64,000 nt of DNA from Paenibacillus albus (GCF_003952225.1 NZ_CP034437.1:3158501-3222500), one strand, 5' to 3'. Positions 8,063 to 16,769 are shown, counted from the stretch's first letter. Notes: generated by a model not told the origin, from the letters alone. Made by a program: numbers and translations.

Positions 8063-9385
8063 ATGTCTAAACCCATTATTGCCATTGTTGGGCGGCCAAA
8101 CGTGGGGAAGTCTACGATATTCAATCGTGTAATCGGCGATCGCCTCGCGATCGTTGAAGATAAACCTGGCGTTACCCGCGATCGTCTGTACGGTTCCGGC
8201 GAATGGAACGGCCGTGTGTTCAGTATTGTCGATACCGGAGGTATCGAAATCGACGGCGAAGACGAAATTATGAAGTCCGTTCGGATGCAGGCGGAGCTTG
8301 CCGTTGAAGAAGCGGATGTTATTATCTTTATGGTTGATGCAAAAGCTGGGCTGACGAATGCGGACGATGAAGTCGCACAGATGCTGCTCCGCTCGCGCAA
8401 GCCAATCGTAGTAGCGGTAAACAAGGTTGATAACTTGAACCGCCGCGACGATATCTATGAATTCTATAACCTCGGCTTCGGTGATCCGGTTGCGATCTCT
8501 GGTGCACATGGCATGGGCATCGGCGATCTGCTCGACGCTGCTGTTGAGAAGCTGCCGGAGGAAGTAGAAGACGAGTATGACGACGATGTGATTCGCGTTG
8601 CCTTAATCGGACGGCCGAATGTCGGCAAATCGTCGCTCGTCAATGCGCTGCTCGGCGAAGAGCGCGTCATTGTCAGCAACGTGGCAGGCACGACTCGCGA
8701 TGCGATCGATACACCATTCGAGCGCGACGGGCAGAAATACGTGCTGATTGATACAGCAGGTATGCGTAAGCGCGGTAAAGTGTACGAATCGACGGAGAAG
8801 TACAGCGTCATGCGTGCTTTGAAGGCGATCGAGCGCGCGGATGTCGCACTTGTGCTAATAAGCGGTGAAGAAGGGATTATCGAACAGGACAAGCACATTG
8901 CCGGCTACGCACACGAAGCGGGTAAAGCGGCGGTCTTCGTCGTGAACAAGTGGGATGTCGTCGAGAAGGATGACAAGACGATGCATAACTTCGAGAAGAC
9001 GATCCGCGATCACTTCTTGTTCATGACGTACGCGCCGGTTGTATTCCTCTCCGCGAAGACGAAGCAGCGCGTGCATAAGCTGCTGCCTGTCGTACAGCAC
9101 GTGTCGGAGCAGCATGCGATGCGTATTCCGACACACGTCTTGAACGATGTCGTATCGGATGCGATTGCCATTAATCCGCCTCCATCTGACAAAGGCAGAC
9201 GTCTTCGCATTAACTATGCGACTCAGGTAGCAGTGAAGCCGCCGACAATCGTACTGTTTGCGAATGATCCGGACATGATGCACTTCTCGTATGAGCGGTA
9301 CCTCGAGAACAAGATTCGCGCTGCTTTCCAGTTTGAAGGAACGCCTGTCCGCATCTTCACAAGAAAGAAATCAGACGAAGATTAA
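8063..9385 (+). CDS. der: Ribosome biogenesis GTPase Der (EngA)
   Basis: The 440-residue protein has the two tandem G domains that define Der. P-loops GRPNVGKS occur at about residues 10 and 183, DTGG and DTAG switch motifs follow each, and NKVD and NKWD specificity motifs are present. A C-terminal KH-like domain ends the protein. Der assists maturation of the 50S subunit and is essential in most bacteria. The ATG lies behind GAGGAGTG; an upstream in-frame extension starting at 8003 lacks a binding site. plsY and gpsA follow, as in related genomes. Confidence 0.97.
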   Translation: MSKPIIAIVGRPNVGKSTIFNRVIGDRLAIVEDKPGVTRDRLYGSGEWNGRVFSIVDTGGIEIDGEDEIMKSVRMQAELAVEEADVIIFMVDAKAGLTNADDEVAQMLLRSRKPIVVAVNKVDNLNRRDDIYEFYNLGFGDPVAISGAHGMGIGDLLDAAVEKLPEEVEDEYDDDVIRVALIGRPNVGKSSLVNALLGEERVIVSNVAGTTRDAIDTPFERDGQKYVLIDTAGMRKRGKVYESTEKYSVMRALKAIERADVALVLISGEEGIIEQDKHIAGYAHEAGKAAVFVVNKWDVVEKDDKTMHNFEKTIRDHFLFMTYAPVVFLSAKTKQRVHKLLPVVQHVSEQHAMRIPTHVLNDVVSDAIAINPPPSDKGRRLRINYATQVAVKPPTIVLFANDPDMMHFSYERYLENKIRAAFQFEGTPVRIFTRKKSDED

Positions 9386-9462
9386 TTGTGCTGCAGCCTT
9401 TTCTGGTGTCCCGTTCACGGGGCACCAGTTTGCTGCATTTATGAAGAAAGAGGCGATTATTC

Positions 9463-10059
9463 GTGTTTACTGTCCTTGCGATTCTTATTAGTTATTTAGT
9501 TGGTTCGCTATCTTTCAGCATAATCATTGCAAAATGGGTAAAAGGAATCGACATTCGTCAGCATGGCAGCGGCAATGCTGGAGCGACGAACACGCTGCGC
9601 GTGCTGGGCAAGGGTCCAGGCATCGCAGTGTTCTTGCTTGATATTGCGAAAGGTGTCGTTGCCGTATTGCTAGGCATCTACATGGCTGGCGGCGATTGGG
9701 GACCGGTGCTGTGCGCGCTTGCAGCGATCTTCGGGCATAACTGGCCGGTATGGTTCGGTTTCAAAGGCGGCAAAGGCATTGCGACGACAGTCGGCGCGAT
9801 GGCGACGCTTGCTTTTATTCCGACACTTATTGCAGGCATCGTTGCGATTGTTATTATTGCAATTACACGTTTCGTTTCGCTAGGCTCACTTATATTTGCA
9901 CTGCTCGTACCGATTTTCATCTGGAATATCAGCGATAAACCGTTGTCCTATGTATGGGCAGGCTTAATTGTTTGTATACTCGCATTCATTCGTCACCGGT
10001 CGAATATTGTAAAGCTGCTGCAAGGAAAAGAGAACAAGCTTGGCGCTAGAAAAGGGTAG
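9463..10059 (+). CDS. plsY: Glycerol-3-phosphate acyltransferase PlsY
   Basis: This 198-residue integral membrane protein shows the three conserved PlsY loops: SGNAGATNTLR (about residue 37), GHNWPVW with FKGGKG (about 90-105), and the third near VIAITRFVSLG. PlsY uses acyl-phosphate to acylate glycerol-3-phosphate, the first step of phospholipid synthesis in Firmicutes. The GTG start has AAGAGG nine bases upstream. The next gene, gpsA, makes its substrate, and plsC lies upstream in the window for the second acylation. Confidence 0.95.
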   Translation: MFTVLAILISYLVGSLSFSIIIAKWVKGIDIRQHGSGNAGATNTLRVLGKGPGIAVFLLDIAKGVVAVLLGIYMAGGDWGPVLCALAAIFGHNWPVWFGFKGGKGIATTVGAMATLAFIPTLIAGIVAIVIIAITRFVSLGSLIFALLVPIFIWNISDKPLSYVWAGLIVCILAFIRHRSNIVKLLQGKENKLGARKG

Positions 10060-10068
10060 GAGGCCTCT

Positions 10069-11094
10069 ATGTCGACGAAACGTAAAGTAGCCGTACTCGT
10101 TGCGGGCAGTTGGGGAACGGCTCTTGCCACCGTTCTGGCAGACAATCAGTATGACGTCGCGCTGTGGACACGAGGCGAAGCGCAAGCCGATGAAATCAAT
10201 ACACGCCATACGAATAGCAGGTTCTTGAATGATGCCGTTCTCCCGGCAGGTATTAGGGCTACGACAGATATGAAGCAAGCGGTTACGGGGGCGGAGCTTC
10301 TGCTGTTCGCAGCGCCGTCCGCAGCGATGCGTGATGTTGCAAGACTGGCGCAGCCTTTCTTAGAGCCAGACGCGATTTGCATCCATGCGACGAAAGGCTT
10401 TGAATCCGTTACATACAAACGGATGACGACAGTGCTGGCGGAGGAGCTTCAAATTCCGCTGCAGCGGCTTGTCGTTCTGTCTGGACCTAGTCATGCGGAG
10501 GAAGTCGTCAGACGGCTGCCGACGACGGTTGTTGTCGCATCTGCCAGCATTGAGGCAGCGGAGAAAGCGCAGGATGCGTTTATTACGCGCCACTTCCGTG
10601 TTTACACGAACAAGGATGTCATCGGTGTAGAGGTTGCCGGCGCCATTAAGAACATTATTGCACTTGGCGCAGGCCTGACTGATGGGCTTGGCTTCGGCGA
10701 CAATGCGAAGGCGGCGCTGCTGACGCGCGGCTTGGCGGAGATTAGCCGCCTTGGCACGGCAATGGGTGCAAGCCCGCTTACTTTCGCAGGACTCGCAGGC
10801 GTCGGCGACCTTGTTGTCACCTGTACGAGCAAGCACAGCCGCAATTGGCGAGCAGGCTCCATGCTGGCGGAAGGACTCACGCTTGACGAGGTGCTGAGCA
10901 AGATGGGCATGGTCGTCGAAGGCGTGCGTACGACAAGTGCAGCGCGTGAGCTGGCGCATCATTACGGTGTCGAGATGCCAATAACGGAGCAGCTTTTCGC
11001 CGTTCTTTTCCAGAACAAGACACCTCGTGAGGCGGTCGAATCACTCATGGGGCGCGGCCGTACCCACGAGACAGAAGACATGGCAGGCATATAG
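10069..11094 (+). CDS. gpsA: Glycerol-3-phosphate dehydrogenase [NAD(P)+]
   Basis: At 341 residues it matches GpsA, which reduces dihydroxyacetone phosphate to sn-glycerol-3-phosphate for phospholipids. An N-terminal Rossmann domain is followed by a helical C-terminal domain with the motifs GPSHAEEV, KNIIALGAGL and the GLAGVGDL segment. The dinucleotide loop, usually GAGSWG, reads VAGSWG: valine 11 replaces the first glycine. The rest of the protein is intact, so it is likely functional, perhaps with altered cofactor binding. AGGAGG precedes the start, nine bases after plsY. Confidence 0.95.
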   Translation: MSTKRKVAVLVAGSWGTALATVLADNQYDVALWTRGEAQADEINTRHTNSRFLNDAVLPAGIRATTDMKQAVTGAELLLFAAPSAAMRDVARLAQPFLEPDAICIHATKGFESVTYKRMTTVLAEELQIPLQRLVVLSGPSHAEEVVRRLPTTVVVASASIEAAEKAQDAFITRHFRVYTNKDVIGVEVAGAIKNIIALGAGLTDGLGFGDNAKAALLTRGLAEISRLGTAMGASPLTFAGLAGVGDLVVTCTSKHSRNWRAGSMLAEGLTLDEVLSKMGMVVEGVRTTSAARELAHHYGVEMPITEQLFAVLFQNKTPREAVESLMGRGRTHETEDMAGI

Positions 11095-11163
11095 CCTACA
11101 CCATTGGATTTCCTCCCTCATATGATGCTAAGAGCACCTCACGGTAGGTGGCTAGCAGTCGCG

Positions 11164-11189
11164 AGTTTTTACTTTTCGCTGTAAAAACT
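11164..11189 (+). promoter_or_regulatory. Hairpin directly upstream of the spoVIF ribosome binding site
   Basis: AGTTTTTAC at 11164-11172 and GTAAAAACT at 11181-11189 form a perfect nine-base inverted repeat with an eight-base loop. It abuts the GAAGGAGGGA ribosome binding site. It could stabilise the mRNA 5' end or be an operator. Confidence 0.4.
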
Positions 11190-11207
11190 TGAAGGAGGGA
11201 CTTTAAG

Positions 11208-11492
11208 GTGAGCGGTAAGAAGGATCTTTCCAAAGATGTTCTGAGCGCTGTCAACAAGAAGACAGGGAAACCGGTAACAGAAGGCGCCGTGAAGAAGCTT
11301 GCTAGCGGCGTGACTGAAGATACAATGCAGAGCGAAGAAGAGCTTCGGAAGCTGATCATGAGCGTATCTTCAATGGCGAAAGTGCCTGTGACGGAAAAAA
11401 CGATTAACGACATCGTTGGAGCCGTGAAGAAAAGCGGCATGAATATGAGTAACCTTGAAACGCTAATGAAGATCATGCTGCTTAAGAAGTAA
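11208..11492 (+). CDS. spoVIF: Stage VI sporulation protein F
   Basis: The 94-residue, lysine-rich helical protein matches the SpoVIF (YjcC) family in length and in its repeated pattern of a helix ending in I/V-x-x-V-K-K-S. In B. subtilis SpoVIF is made in the mother cell and is needed for proper spore coat assembly and resistance. The GTG start follows AAGGAGGG. It stands alone, with a terminator downstream. No clear mother-cell sigma promoter could be fixed upstream. Confidence 0.8.
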   Translation: MSGKKDLSKDVLSAVNKKTGKPVTEGAVKKLASGVTEDTMQSEEELRKLIMSVSSMAKVPVTEKTINDIVGAVKKSGMNMSNLETLMKIMLLKK

Positions 11493-11499
11493 TGGTAGT

Positions 11500-11566
11500 G
11501 ACTTTCGCAAGAAGCGACCGGCCTTAGGCAGCTGCCAGGCCCGCTTGCTTGCGGAAGTCCTTTTTT
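11500..11566 (+). terminator. Large terminator hairpin after spoVIF
   Basis: GACTTTCGCAAG at 11500-11511 pairs with CTTGCGGAAGTC at 11548-11559, with further GC pairing inside the loop, and six T residues follow. Confidence 0.85.
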
Positions 11567-11680
11567 CTATACAAAAGCCTTCTGCGCAGATGCCTGTAAT
11601 TTATAGCAAAAGTAGCTGATCAAACGGTACAAGTGGTATACTAATATGAATAATTGGCGCACAAGGTGGTCGTAAGAATA

Positions 11681-11860
11681 ATGGATCCAATGATGAAGAT
11701 GTGGGTGTCCTTTGTAGGCATCGGTTTAATGGCAATTGCTGCAGTTATCATTACGCTGGCAAGGCTGAAGACGAAAGGCATATTGAGAGGCGTTCTCTCT
11801 ACGACGGCTTTTCTGCTTCTTGTGATTGGCGGGTTGCTCGGCCTGTTTTCCATCGCCTAA
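11681..11860 (+). CDS. DUF2768-type small membrane protein
   Basis: The protein has 59 residues and two hydrophobic helices (about 5-27 and 36-56) joined by a basic loop (RLKTKG). This size and topology match the DUF2768 family, whose member YphE lies near gpsA in B. subtilis. The ATG lies ten bases behind AAGGTGGT; a TTG at 11654 would extend it but has no binding site. Function is unknown. Confidence 0.7.
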   Translation: MDPMMKMWVSFVGIGLMAIAAVIITLARLKTKGILRGVLSTTAFLLLVIGGLLGLFSIA

Positions 11861-11909
11861 AAATGCAGCTTGATCTTACTAGTTATGGAGTGGAAGGGAC
11901 GAGTTACAC

Positions 11910-12206
11910 ATGTTGGAATTGAAAGGTCGGACGAAGCTTGCAACAGTTGAAGCGGAGTTTGGGATGTCATTGCTTGATCTAGCGATCAAGCATAATGTTG
12001 ATTTTGCTTTCTCGTGTACGAGGGGCACTTGTGCCAGATGCCGCTGCCTGATTGAAGATGGCGCGGAATTTCTGGAGGAAGTGACGGATGAGGAGTGGGA
12101 CCGTCTTGAACCTCAAGAGCTGGAGGAAGGCTACCGGCTGAGCTGTCAGGCGATCATTAAGCCTGGTGCAGGCAAGATCGTAGCAGTGAACCGGCCTTAT
12201 TTCTGA
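11910..12206 (+). CDS. [2Fe-2S] ferredoxin
   Basis: The 98-residue protein is a plant-type ferredoxin domain. The cluster ligands are in CTRGTCARCRC (about residues 33-43) with the fourth cysteine in YRLSCQA (about residue 83), the usual C-x4-C-x2-C...C order. It should carry electrons in the cytoplasm; the partner reductase is not evident. The start follows GGAAGGGACG. A nucleotidyltransferase-like gene and a second ferredoxin follow in the same direction within short gaps. Confidence 0.85.
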   Translation: MLELKGRTKLATVEAEFGMSLLDLAIKHNVDFAFSCTRGTCARCRCLIEDGAEFLEEVTDEEWDRLEPQELEEGYRLSCQAIIKPGAGKIVAVNRPYF

Positions 12207-12225
12207 GGAGGGGCGTGGGGCCGTT

Positions 12226-12801
12226 ATGAACGAAGCTGCACCATTCATCCGTGCACTTGAGAGGTTCGCCGAAGCGACAGAGGGAACAAAGGCCAAGTGG
12301 CTGATCGGCGGCAGTACAGGGCTGCTGCTGCGGGGAATGGAGCTTGAGAAACTTCCCAGAGACCTGGATTTATACGCAGATGAAGCAGACGCGGCAGTTC
12401 TCCATCAGGCGCTGCTGCCTTACGCAATCGATGAACAGCATCAATCTGTGAGCCCGATCTATCGTTCGGTGCTCAGCCATTACGTGATTGAAGGAATACA
12501 GGTCGAGCTTGTCGGCGGATTCGTCGTGACCGCAGGTGAAGACTGCTATAAGGTTGAAGTTCGAGATACGCTAGCGTCGCGCCAAGCACTCATTGAGGCA
12601 GGTGACTATAAGCTCGGCATCGTTCCGCTGGGACATGAGCTGTGGTTCAACGTGCTGAGAAGGCGCGAAGACCGCGTAGCGCTTATTGCATCTCAGATTC
12701 GGCAGGAGCCGGATCAGCACGCGGAGGCGGTGCAATATATAGCCTCCAGAAATCAGCTATCGGCAAGAGCGGTAGCGAATGTACAGCGTCTCATCCAGTG
12801 A
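12226..12801 (+). CDS. Nucleotidyltransferase-like protein
   Basis: The 191-residue protein begins with a fold typical of minimal nucleotidyltransferases: GGSTGLLLRG (about residue 27) followed by LPRDLDLYAD, where D-L-D supplies the metal-binding acids, and a later strand VELVGGF. This is the pattern of AbiEii- or MNT-like nucleotidyltransferases. No antitoxin-like partner lies beside it, so a toxin role is not supported. It sits 20 bases after one ferredoxin gene and 40 before another. The substrate is unknown. Confidence 0.6.
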   Translation: MNEAAPFIRALERFAEATEGTKAKWLIGGSTGLLLRGMELEKLPRDLDLYADEADAAVLHQALLPYAIDEQHQSVSPIYRSVLSHYVIEGIQVELVGGFVVTAGEDCYKVEVRDTLASRQALIEAGDYKLGIVPLGHELWFNVLRRREDRVALIASQIRQEPDQHAEAVQYIASRNQLSARAVANVQRLIQ

Positions 12802-12840
12802 GCTGGATGTAAGAACGAATAAGGAAGCGAGGAGATTACG

Positions 12841-13188
12841 TTGAACGTGACGATTACGTTTCTCCCTTCCGGACGCAGTGCAACTGTACGTGCAGGGACG
12901 ACAGTACTGGAAGCCGCAAGACGGGCAGGCGTGCCGATTCGCACGAGATGCGATGGCAAGGCCGCATGCCTCATGTGCAAAGTGACAGCTCCGAACAGCT
13001 CTTCGGGACTGTCTCCGCTAAATGACAATGAGCGTCATAAGCTCGCAGGGCTTGACCGTTCGGGAACAAGGCTCGCTTGTCAGGCCAGAGTGTTCGGCCG
13101 TACCGTTGTAGAAGTGCCGGAAGATCCGCTGCGCGCAGCAGTCCGGAAACAGATGATGCGTCAAGCAGAAGAAGATGAGTTGTGGTAA
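12841..13188 (+). CDS. [2Fe-2S] ferredoxin, second copy
   Basis: This 115-residue ferredoxin starts at a TTG behind GCGAGGAG. The ligands lie in RCDGKAACLMCKV (cysteines about residues 38, 43 and 46) with the fourth in RLACQARV (about residue 80). It is clearly different from the neighbour at 11910, with a longer basic C-terminal tail (RKQMMRQAEEDE). It is probably in the same transcription unit as the first. Electron partner is unknown. Confidence 0.83.
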   Translation: MNVTITFLPSGRSATVRAGTTVLEAARRAGVPIRTRCDGKAACLMCKVTAPNSSSGLSPLNDNERHKLAGLDRSGTRLACQARVFGRTVVEVPEDPLRAAVRKQMMRQAEEDELW

Positions 13189-13217
13189 TTTAGGTGAGCT
13201 AGGGGGATAAACGCACC

Positions 13218-13943
13218 ATGAGAGGGACTAGAGGCGCGGCTGCAGCTATTTTAATACTATGTATGGCTGTTATGCTGTCTGGCTGTTTGTATCCTAAGGA
13301 TAGGCTGGGCCAGTATCAGAAGCCGCCGAAAGACGCAATAATGAATGTACAAGCCGTTATTGACCAATATCAGAAAGATACGGGTTTGCTCCCTATGCAG
13401 AATAGCGAAGCCAGCACGCCGATATATGAGAAGTTCAAAGTCGATTTCGATAAGCTGCAGCGGATGGGGTATATGTCGACCGTGCCTGAAACTGCCTTTG
13501 AGAAAGGCGGAAGCTATTATTATTTGATCATTAACGAGGATGTCGATCCTACTGTTAAGCTTATGAATCTCGTGGTCTATCAGCAATTAAATGACTTGCA
13601 AGCTTCTATCAAAGCGTATAGCGATGCCCATAGCGGCAAACTGCCGGCAAGCACGGAGTTGTATCCAGGCTTCTCCTTGATCGACTTCAAGACGCTGCAT
13701 GAGAAGGAGCCGGATCTGCGCAGCATGTTCTCCGGCAGTACGCTTACGCCGATGCTCGACGCCAAAGGAACGGTCTACCTCGACTACGGGCCGGACATTA
13801 TGCAGGCACTCTCCAAAGCGAGCAAACAACCAGCGGGAAGCGAGGATTTGCGCGATGTTCTCGTAAGCAACTCCGATTTTGTTCCTGTTAAATCGCCTGT
13901 GTATCATCTGGTGAATGGGGAGCCGCAAGCGGTTTCCAAATAA
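13218..13943 (+). CDS. yphF: Lipoprotein, YphF-like
   Basis: The 241-residue protein has a lipoprotein signal: a basic start, a hydrophobic core and the lipobox MLSGC with the acylated cysteine at residue 23. The mature part has two similar halves, with related VQAVIDQYQKDTG and LQASIKAYSDAHSG segments near residues 45 and 128, suggesting an internal duplication. Length, lipobox and position just before spoIVA match yphF of B. subtilis. Function is unknown. A terminator follows. Confidence 0.75.
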   Translation: MRGTRGAAAAILILCMAVMLSGCLYPKDRLGQYQKPPKDAIMNVQAVIDQYQKDTGLLPMQNSEASTPIYEKFKVDFDKLQRMGYMSTVPETAFEKGGSYYYLIINEDVDPTVKLMNLVVYQQLNDLQASIKAYSDAHSGKLPASTELYPGFSLIDFKTLHEKEPDLRSMFSGSTLTPMLDAKGTVYLDYGPDIMQALSKASKQPAGSEDLRDVLVSNSDFVPVKSPVYHLVNGEPQAVSK

Positions 13944-13963
13944 CCATTCCACGTACACTTTAG

Positions 13964-13999
13964 ATGCTCCTGCCCAATGCGGCAGGGGCATTTTTTATT
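13964..13999 (+). terminator. Rho-independent terminator after the lipoprotein gene
   Basis: ATGCTCCTGCC pairs with GGCAGGGGCAT around a short loop, followed by a run of T residues. Confidence 0.85.
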
Positions 14000-14314
14000 T
14001 GCAAGGCGGAAATTCCAGCTACTTTTGCAACGAAACTTTTCCGATTATGGTATAGGTTTCGTCTTTCTCTCATATATCTCAATCTTGGAAGGCCGGAACC
14101 GTTAAGGCTTATGGAAATCTATAAGATTTCATTGCTGCATTCGTCATAAACAGGAAGAGGACGCAATAAGCTATTACTAGTCCAAAATCATGTACGAGTT
14201 GCGCTGCTAGTGATTGAAGCGCAGGCGGCGAAACCTGACGACGAACAGCAGGAGGCAAAACAGCAGTACGGTACGTCCATGTACAGGCGAATTACGATTG
14301 GGAGGGGATATTCA
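14000..14314 (+). other. Long region upstream of spoIVA
   Basis: About 315 bases without a supported gene. A weak sigma-E-like promoter can be read: GTATAGG at 14050-14056, a 14-base spacer and CATATATC at 14071-14078, compared with the consensus KMATATT and CATACAMT. An inverted repeat ACGAAAC / GTTTCGT surrounds the -35 part. An in-frame extension of spoIVA to 14210 exists, but it lacks a good binding site and is unlikely to be translated. Confidence 0.35.
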
Positions 14315-15793
14315 GTGGAGAAAGTGGACATTTTCAAGGACATTGCCGAACGAACCGGCGGGGATATTTACCTCGGCGTCGTCGGTGCGGTCCGCACAGG
14401 CAAATCAACCTTCATCAAGCGGTTCATGGAGACGGTTGTGCTGCCAAACATCACGAACGATGCCGATCGGGTTAGAGCGATTGATGAATTACCGCAAAGT
14501 GCCGCAGGCAAAACCATAATGACGACAGAACCGAAATTTGTACCGAACCAAGCGGTGCAGCTTCGAGTGGCAGAGGGGCTTGACGTCAATATCAGGCTCG
14601 TTGATTGTGTCGGATATGCCGTTGTTGGCGCCAAAGGCTACGAGGATGAGAATGGCCCTCGGATGATTACGACGCCGTGGTTCGAAGAGCCGATTCCATT
14701 CCAGGAAGCGGCAGAGATCGGCACACGCAAAGTCATCCAGGAGCATTCGACGCTTGGCGTCGTCGTCACGACTGACGGAACGATCGCTGAAATTCCGCGC
14801 AGCTCGTACATCGAAGCTGAGGAACGGGTAATCGGCGAGCTGAAGGAAGTCGGCAAACCATTCGTTCTCATCGTGAACTCCACACGGCCGAAGAGTGATG
14901 AGGCGTTGCAGCTGCGCAGCGAGCTGCAAGCGAAATATGATATACCGGTCATTACGCTCAGCGTAGCAACGATGGGCGAGGAAGAAGTCATGTCCGTTCT
15001 GCGCGAGGTGCTCTACGAGTTCCCTGTGCATGAAGTGAACGTGAATCTTCCGAGCTGGGTTATGGTGCTGAACGATAACCACTGGCTGCGCAGCAACTAT
15101 GAGAATTCCGTACGCGATACCGTGAAGGACATTCGTCGTCTACGTGATGTCGACCGCGTCGTGTCGCAGTTTATGGAATACGAGTTCATCGCTCGTGCCG
15201 GTCTAAGCGGCATGAACATGGGGCAAGGGGTCGCAGAGATCGATCTCTACGCGCCGGATGAATTGTATGACCAAATCCTGATGGAAGTCGTCGGCGTCGA
15301 GATTCGCGGCAAAGACCATCTGCTCCAGCTGATGCAGGAGTTCTCGCATGCGAAGCGGGAGTATGACCGATTCGCGGAAGCGCTCGAGATGGTCAAGACG
15401 ACAGGCTACGGGATTGCAGCGCCTAGTCTTGCGGAGATGGCGCTTGATGAACCGGAGCTCATCCGTCAAGGCTCGCGCTTTGGTGTCCGTCTGAAAGCGA
15501 CTGCGCCGTCTATCCATATGATTCGCGTCGATGTCGAGTCCGAGTTTGCGCCGATTATCGGAACAGAGAAGCAAAGTGAGGAACTCGTCCGGTACTTAAT
15601 GCAGGATTTCGAGAACGATCCGATCAAGATTTGGGAATCCGACATCTTCGGTCGGTCGCTCCACTCGATCGTAAGGGAAGGCATCCAAGGCAAAATCGCG
15701 ATGATGCCGGACAATGCGCGCTACAAGCTGCAGGAAACACTGGGCCGAATTATTAACGAAGGTTCAGGCGGTTTGATTGCCATTATCTTGTAA
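14315..15793 (+). CDS. spoIVA: Stage IV sporulation protein A (coat basement ATPase)
   Basis: Starting at the GTG behind GGGAGGGG gives 492 residues, exactly the length of B. subtilis SpoIVA, and places the Walker A lysine at residue 30 (GAVRTGKST). SpoIVA hydrolyses ATP and polymerises on the forespore surface to form the base on which the spore coat is built. The TRAFAC GTPase-like N-terminal domain, middle domain and conserved C-terminus are all present. The C-terminal end (EGSGGLIAIIL) is the family's conserved localisation region. A strong terminator follows. Confidence 0.97.
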   Translation: MEKVDIFKDIAERTGGDIYLGVVGAVRTGKSTFIKRFMETVVLPNITNDADRVRAIDELPQSAAGKTIMTTEPKFVPNQAVQLRVAEGLDVNIRLVDCVGYAVVGAKGYEDENGPRMITTPWFEEPIPFQEAAEIGTRKVIQEHSTLGVVVTTDGTIAEIPRSSYIEAEERVIGELKEVGKPFVLIVNSTRPKSDEALQLRSELQAKYDIPVITLSVATMGEEEVMSVLREVLYEFPVHEVNVNLPSWVMVLNDNHWLRSNYENSVRDTVKDIRRLRDVDRVVSQFMEYEFIARAGLSGMNMGQGVAEIDLYAPDELYDQILMEVVGVEIRGKDHLLQLMQEFSHAKREYDRFAEALEMVKTTGYGIAAPSLAEMALDEPELIRQGSRFGVRLKATAPSIHMIRVDVESEFAPIIGTEKQSEELVRYLMQDFENDPIKIWESDIFGRSLHSIVREGIQGKIAMMPDNARYKLQETLGRIINEGSGGLIAIIL

Positions 15794-15801
15794 AAGAAGG
15801 A

Positions 15802-15830
15802 AGACACGCCCTGAGGCGTGTCTTTTTTTT
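15802..15830 (+). terminator. Rho-independent terminator after spoIVA
   Basis: AGACACGCC and GGCGTGTCT form a perfect nine-base stem with a four-base loop, followed by eight T residues. Confidence 0.95.
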
Positions 15831-16068
15831 GCCTGTGAAAGCGGTAAAATTGATAAAAAACCTAGGATTTGCCTAGGAAATCGCCTACAGCCTCTTGAAA
15901 TCTACGTGCTAACTGTATTACTATAAATCTGTTCATTGGTTCAATATGCAGGATTTGCACATAGCGGAATTTCTTTGCACCAGAGCCTGCATGTATAATT
16001 TTTCGGGTTTCGGTAAAACAAGATGATAATGGTGTGCATATGAACTGCCGTCAGGGGAGGTGAAAGAA

Positions 16069-16344
16069 ATGAACAAAACGGAACTGATTGCGAAAGTAGC
16101 CGAATTGACTGACCTTTCCAAGAAAGATGCTTCCAAAGCGGTCGATGCCGTTTTTGATGCCATCTCCGAATCGCTACAAGGCGGGGATAAAGTACAATTG
16201 GTGGGCTTCGGCAACTTCGAAGTGAAGAGCCGCGAAGCGCGCAAAGGTCGTAACCCGCAAACGGGTGAAGAGATCGACATCCCAGCAAGCAAAATTCCAT
16301 CTTTCAAAGCTGGCAAGTCTCTGAAGGATCAAGTTTCCCAATAA
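16069..16344 (+). CDS. hbs: DNA-binding protein HU
   Basis: The 91-residue protein begins [13 protein letters not shown] and carries the HU arm motif [15 protein letters not shown] with the DNA-intercalating proline (about residue 63). HU is the main chromosome-packing protein. The ATG is nine bases downstream of AGGGGAGG; the GTG three codons earlier is part of the spacer. It lies between spoIVA and mtrB as in B. subtilis. A TATAAT at 15994-15999 may be its -10 box, but no good -35 box is visible. Confidence 0.97.
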   Translation: MNKTELIAKVAELTDLSKKDASKAVDAVFDAISESLQGGDKVQLVGFGNFEVKSREARKGRNPQTGEEIDIPASKIPSFKAGKSLKDQVSQ

Positions 16345-16366
16345 GAAGCGGTTAACGCCGTTTGAT

Positions 16367-16400
16367 GACGTCCGAGTGCTTATCGCATTCGGACGTTTTT
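16367..16400 (+). terminator. Rho-independent terminator after hbs
   Basis: ACGTCCGA-G-TGC pairs with GCA-T-TCGGACGT, followed by five T residues. Confidence 0.9.
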
Positions 16401-16428
16401 CGTGAAAGAACAGCAGGAGTCGTCTCTA

Positions 16429-16457
16429 TTGACAAGGGTATGCAATTCCAGTAGACT
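16429..16457 (+). promoter_or_regulatory. Sigma-A promoter for mtrB
   Basis: A perfect TTGACA at 16429-16434 and TAGACT at 16452-16457 are 17 bases apart. Transcription would start near 16464. Confidence 0.75.
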
Positions 16458-16515
16458 GTTGCTTGCTTATATACATAAGGAAAAATAGAAGCTTGATGAA
16501 ACGGAGGCTGTGCAC

Positions 16516-16746
16516 ATGGAGGACATGAACGGCGACGAGTATATCGTCATCAAAGCGAAGGCCCAAGGTGTTCAGGTGATTGGCTTGACTCGCGGGCAAG
16601 ATACGAAATTTCATCATACGGAGAAGCTCGACAAAGGCGAAGTGCTCATTTGTCAGTTCACGAATCATACGTCCGCGATCAAGATTCGCGGCAAAGCAAC
16701 CGTGCTAACCAAATATGGCACCGTCGATACGGACGATGAACGTTAA
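16516..16746 (+). CDS. mtrB: Tryptophan RNA-binding attenuation protein (TRAP)
   Basis: The 76-residue protein closely matches TRAP: the tryptophan and RNA contact region reads [22 protein letters not shown], shown here only as GLTRGxDTKFHH, and the C-terminal KIRGKA segment supplies further RNA contacts. TRAP forms an 11-subunit ring that, with bound tryptophan, wraps GAG/TAG repeats in RNA and stops trp expression. The ATG at 16516 is eight bases behind ACGGAGGC. In B. subtilis the gene is cotranscribed with folE (mtrA); here folE is absent and mtrB has its own promoter. Its target is the trp leader at 26866-26963. Confidence 0.96.
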   Translation: MEDMNGDEYIVIKAKAQGVQVIGLTRGQDTKFHHTEKLDKGEVLICQFTNHTSAIKIRGKATVLTKYGTVDTDDER

Positions 16747-16769
16747 AAGCAGGCATAGCCTGCTTTTTT
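16745..16769 (+). terminator. Rho-independent terminator after mtrB
   Basis: AAAAGCAGGC pairs with GCCTGCTTTT around a three-base loop, with a run of six T residues. It overlaps the mtrB stop codon. Confidence 0.85.

Noticed and set aside
10360-10962. A 200-codon open frame on the - strand across gpsA
   Set aside because: No family resemblance, and gpsA on the + strand has clear motifs throughout.
12226-12801. Toxin-antitoxin or abortive infection gene (AbiEii-like)
   Set aside because: There is no antitoxin-like neighbour; the flanking genes are ferredoxins, so the defence reading is not supported.
15861-15877. CCTAGG-N5-CCTAGG repeat upstream of hbs as an operator
   Set aside because: Short palindromes at this distance from the start, with no second copy in a matching arrangement, are not enough to call a site.
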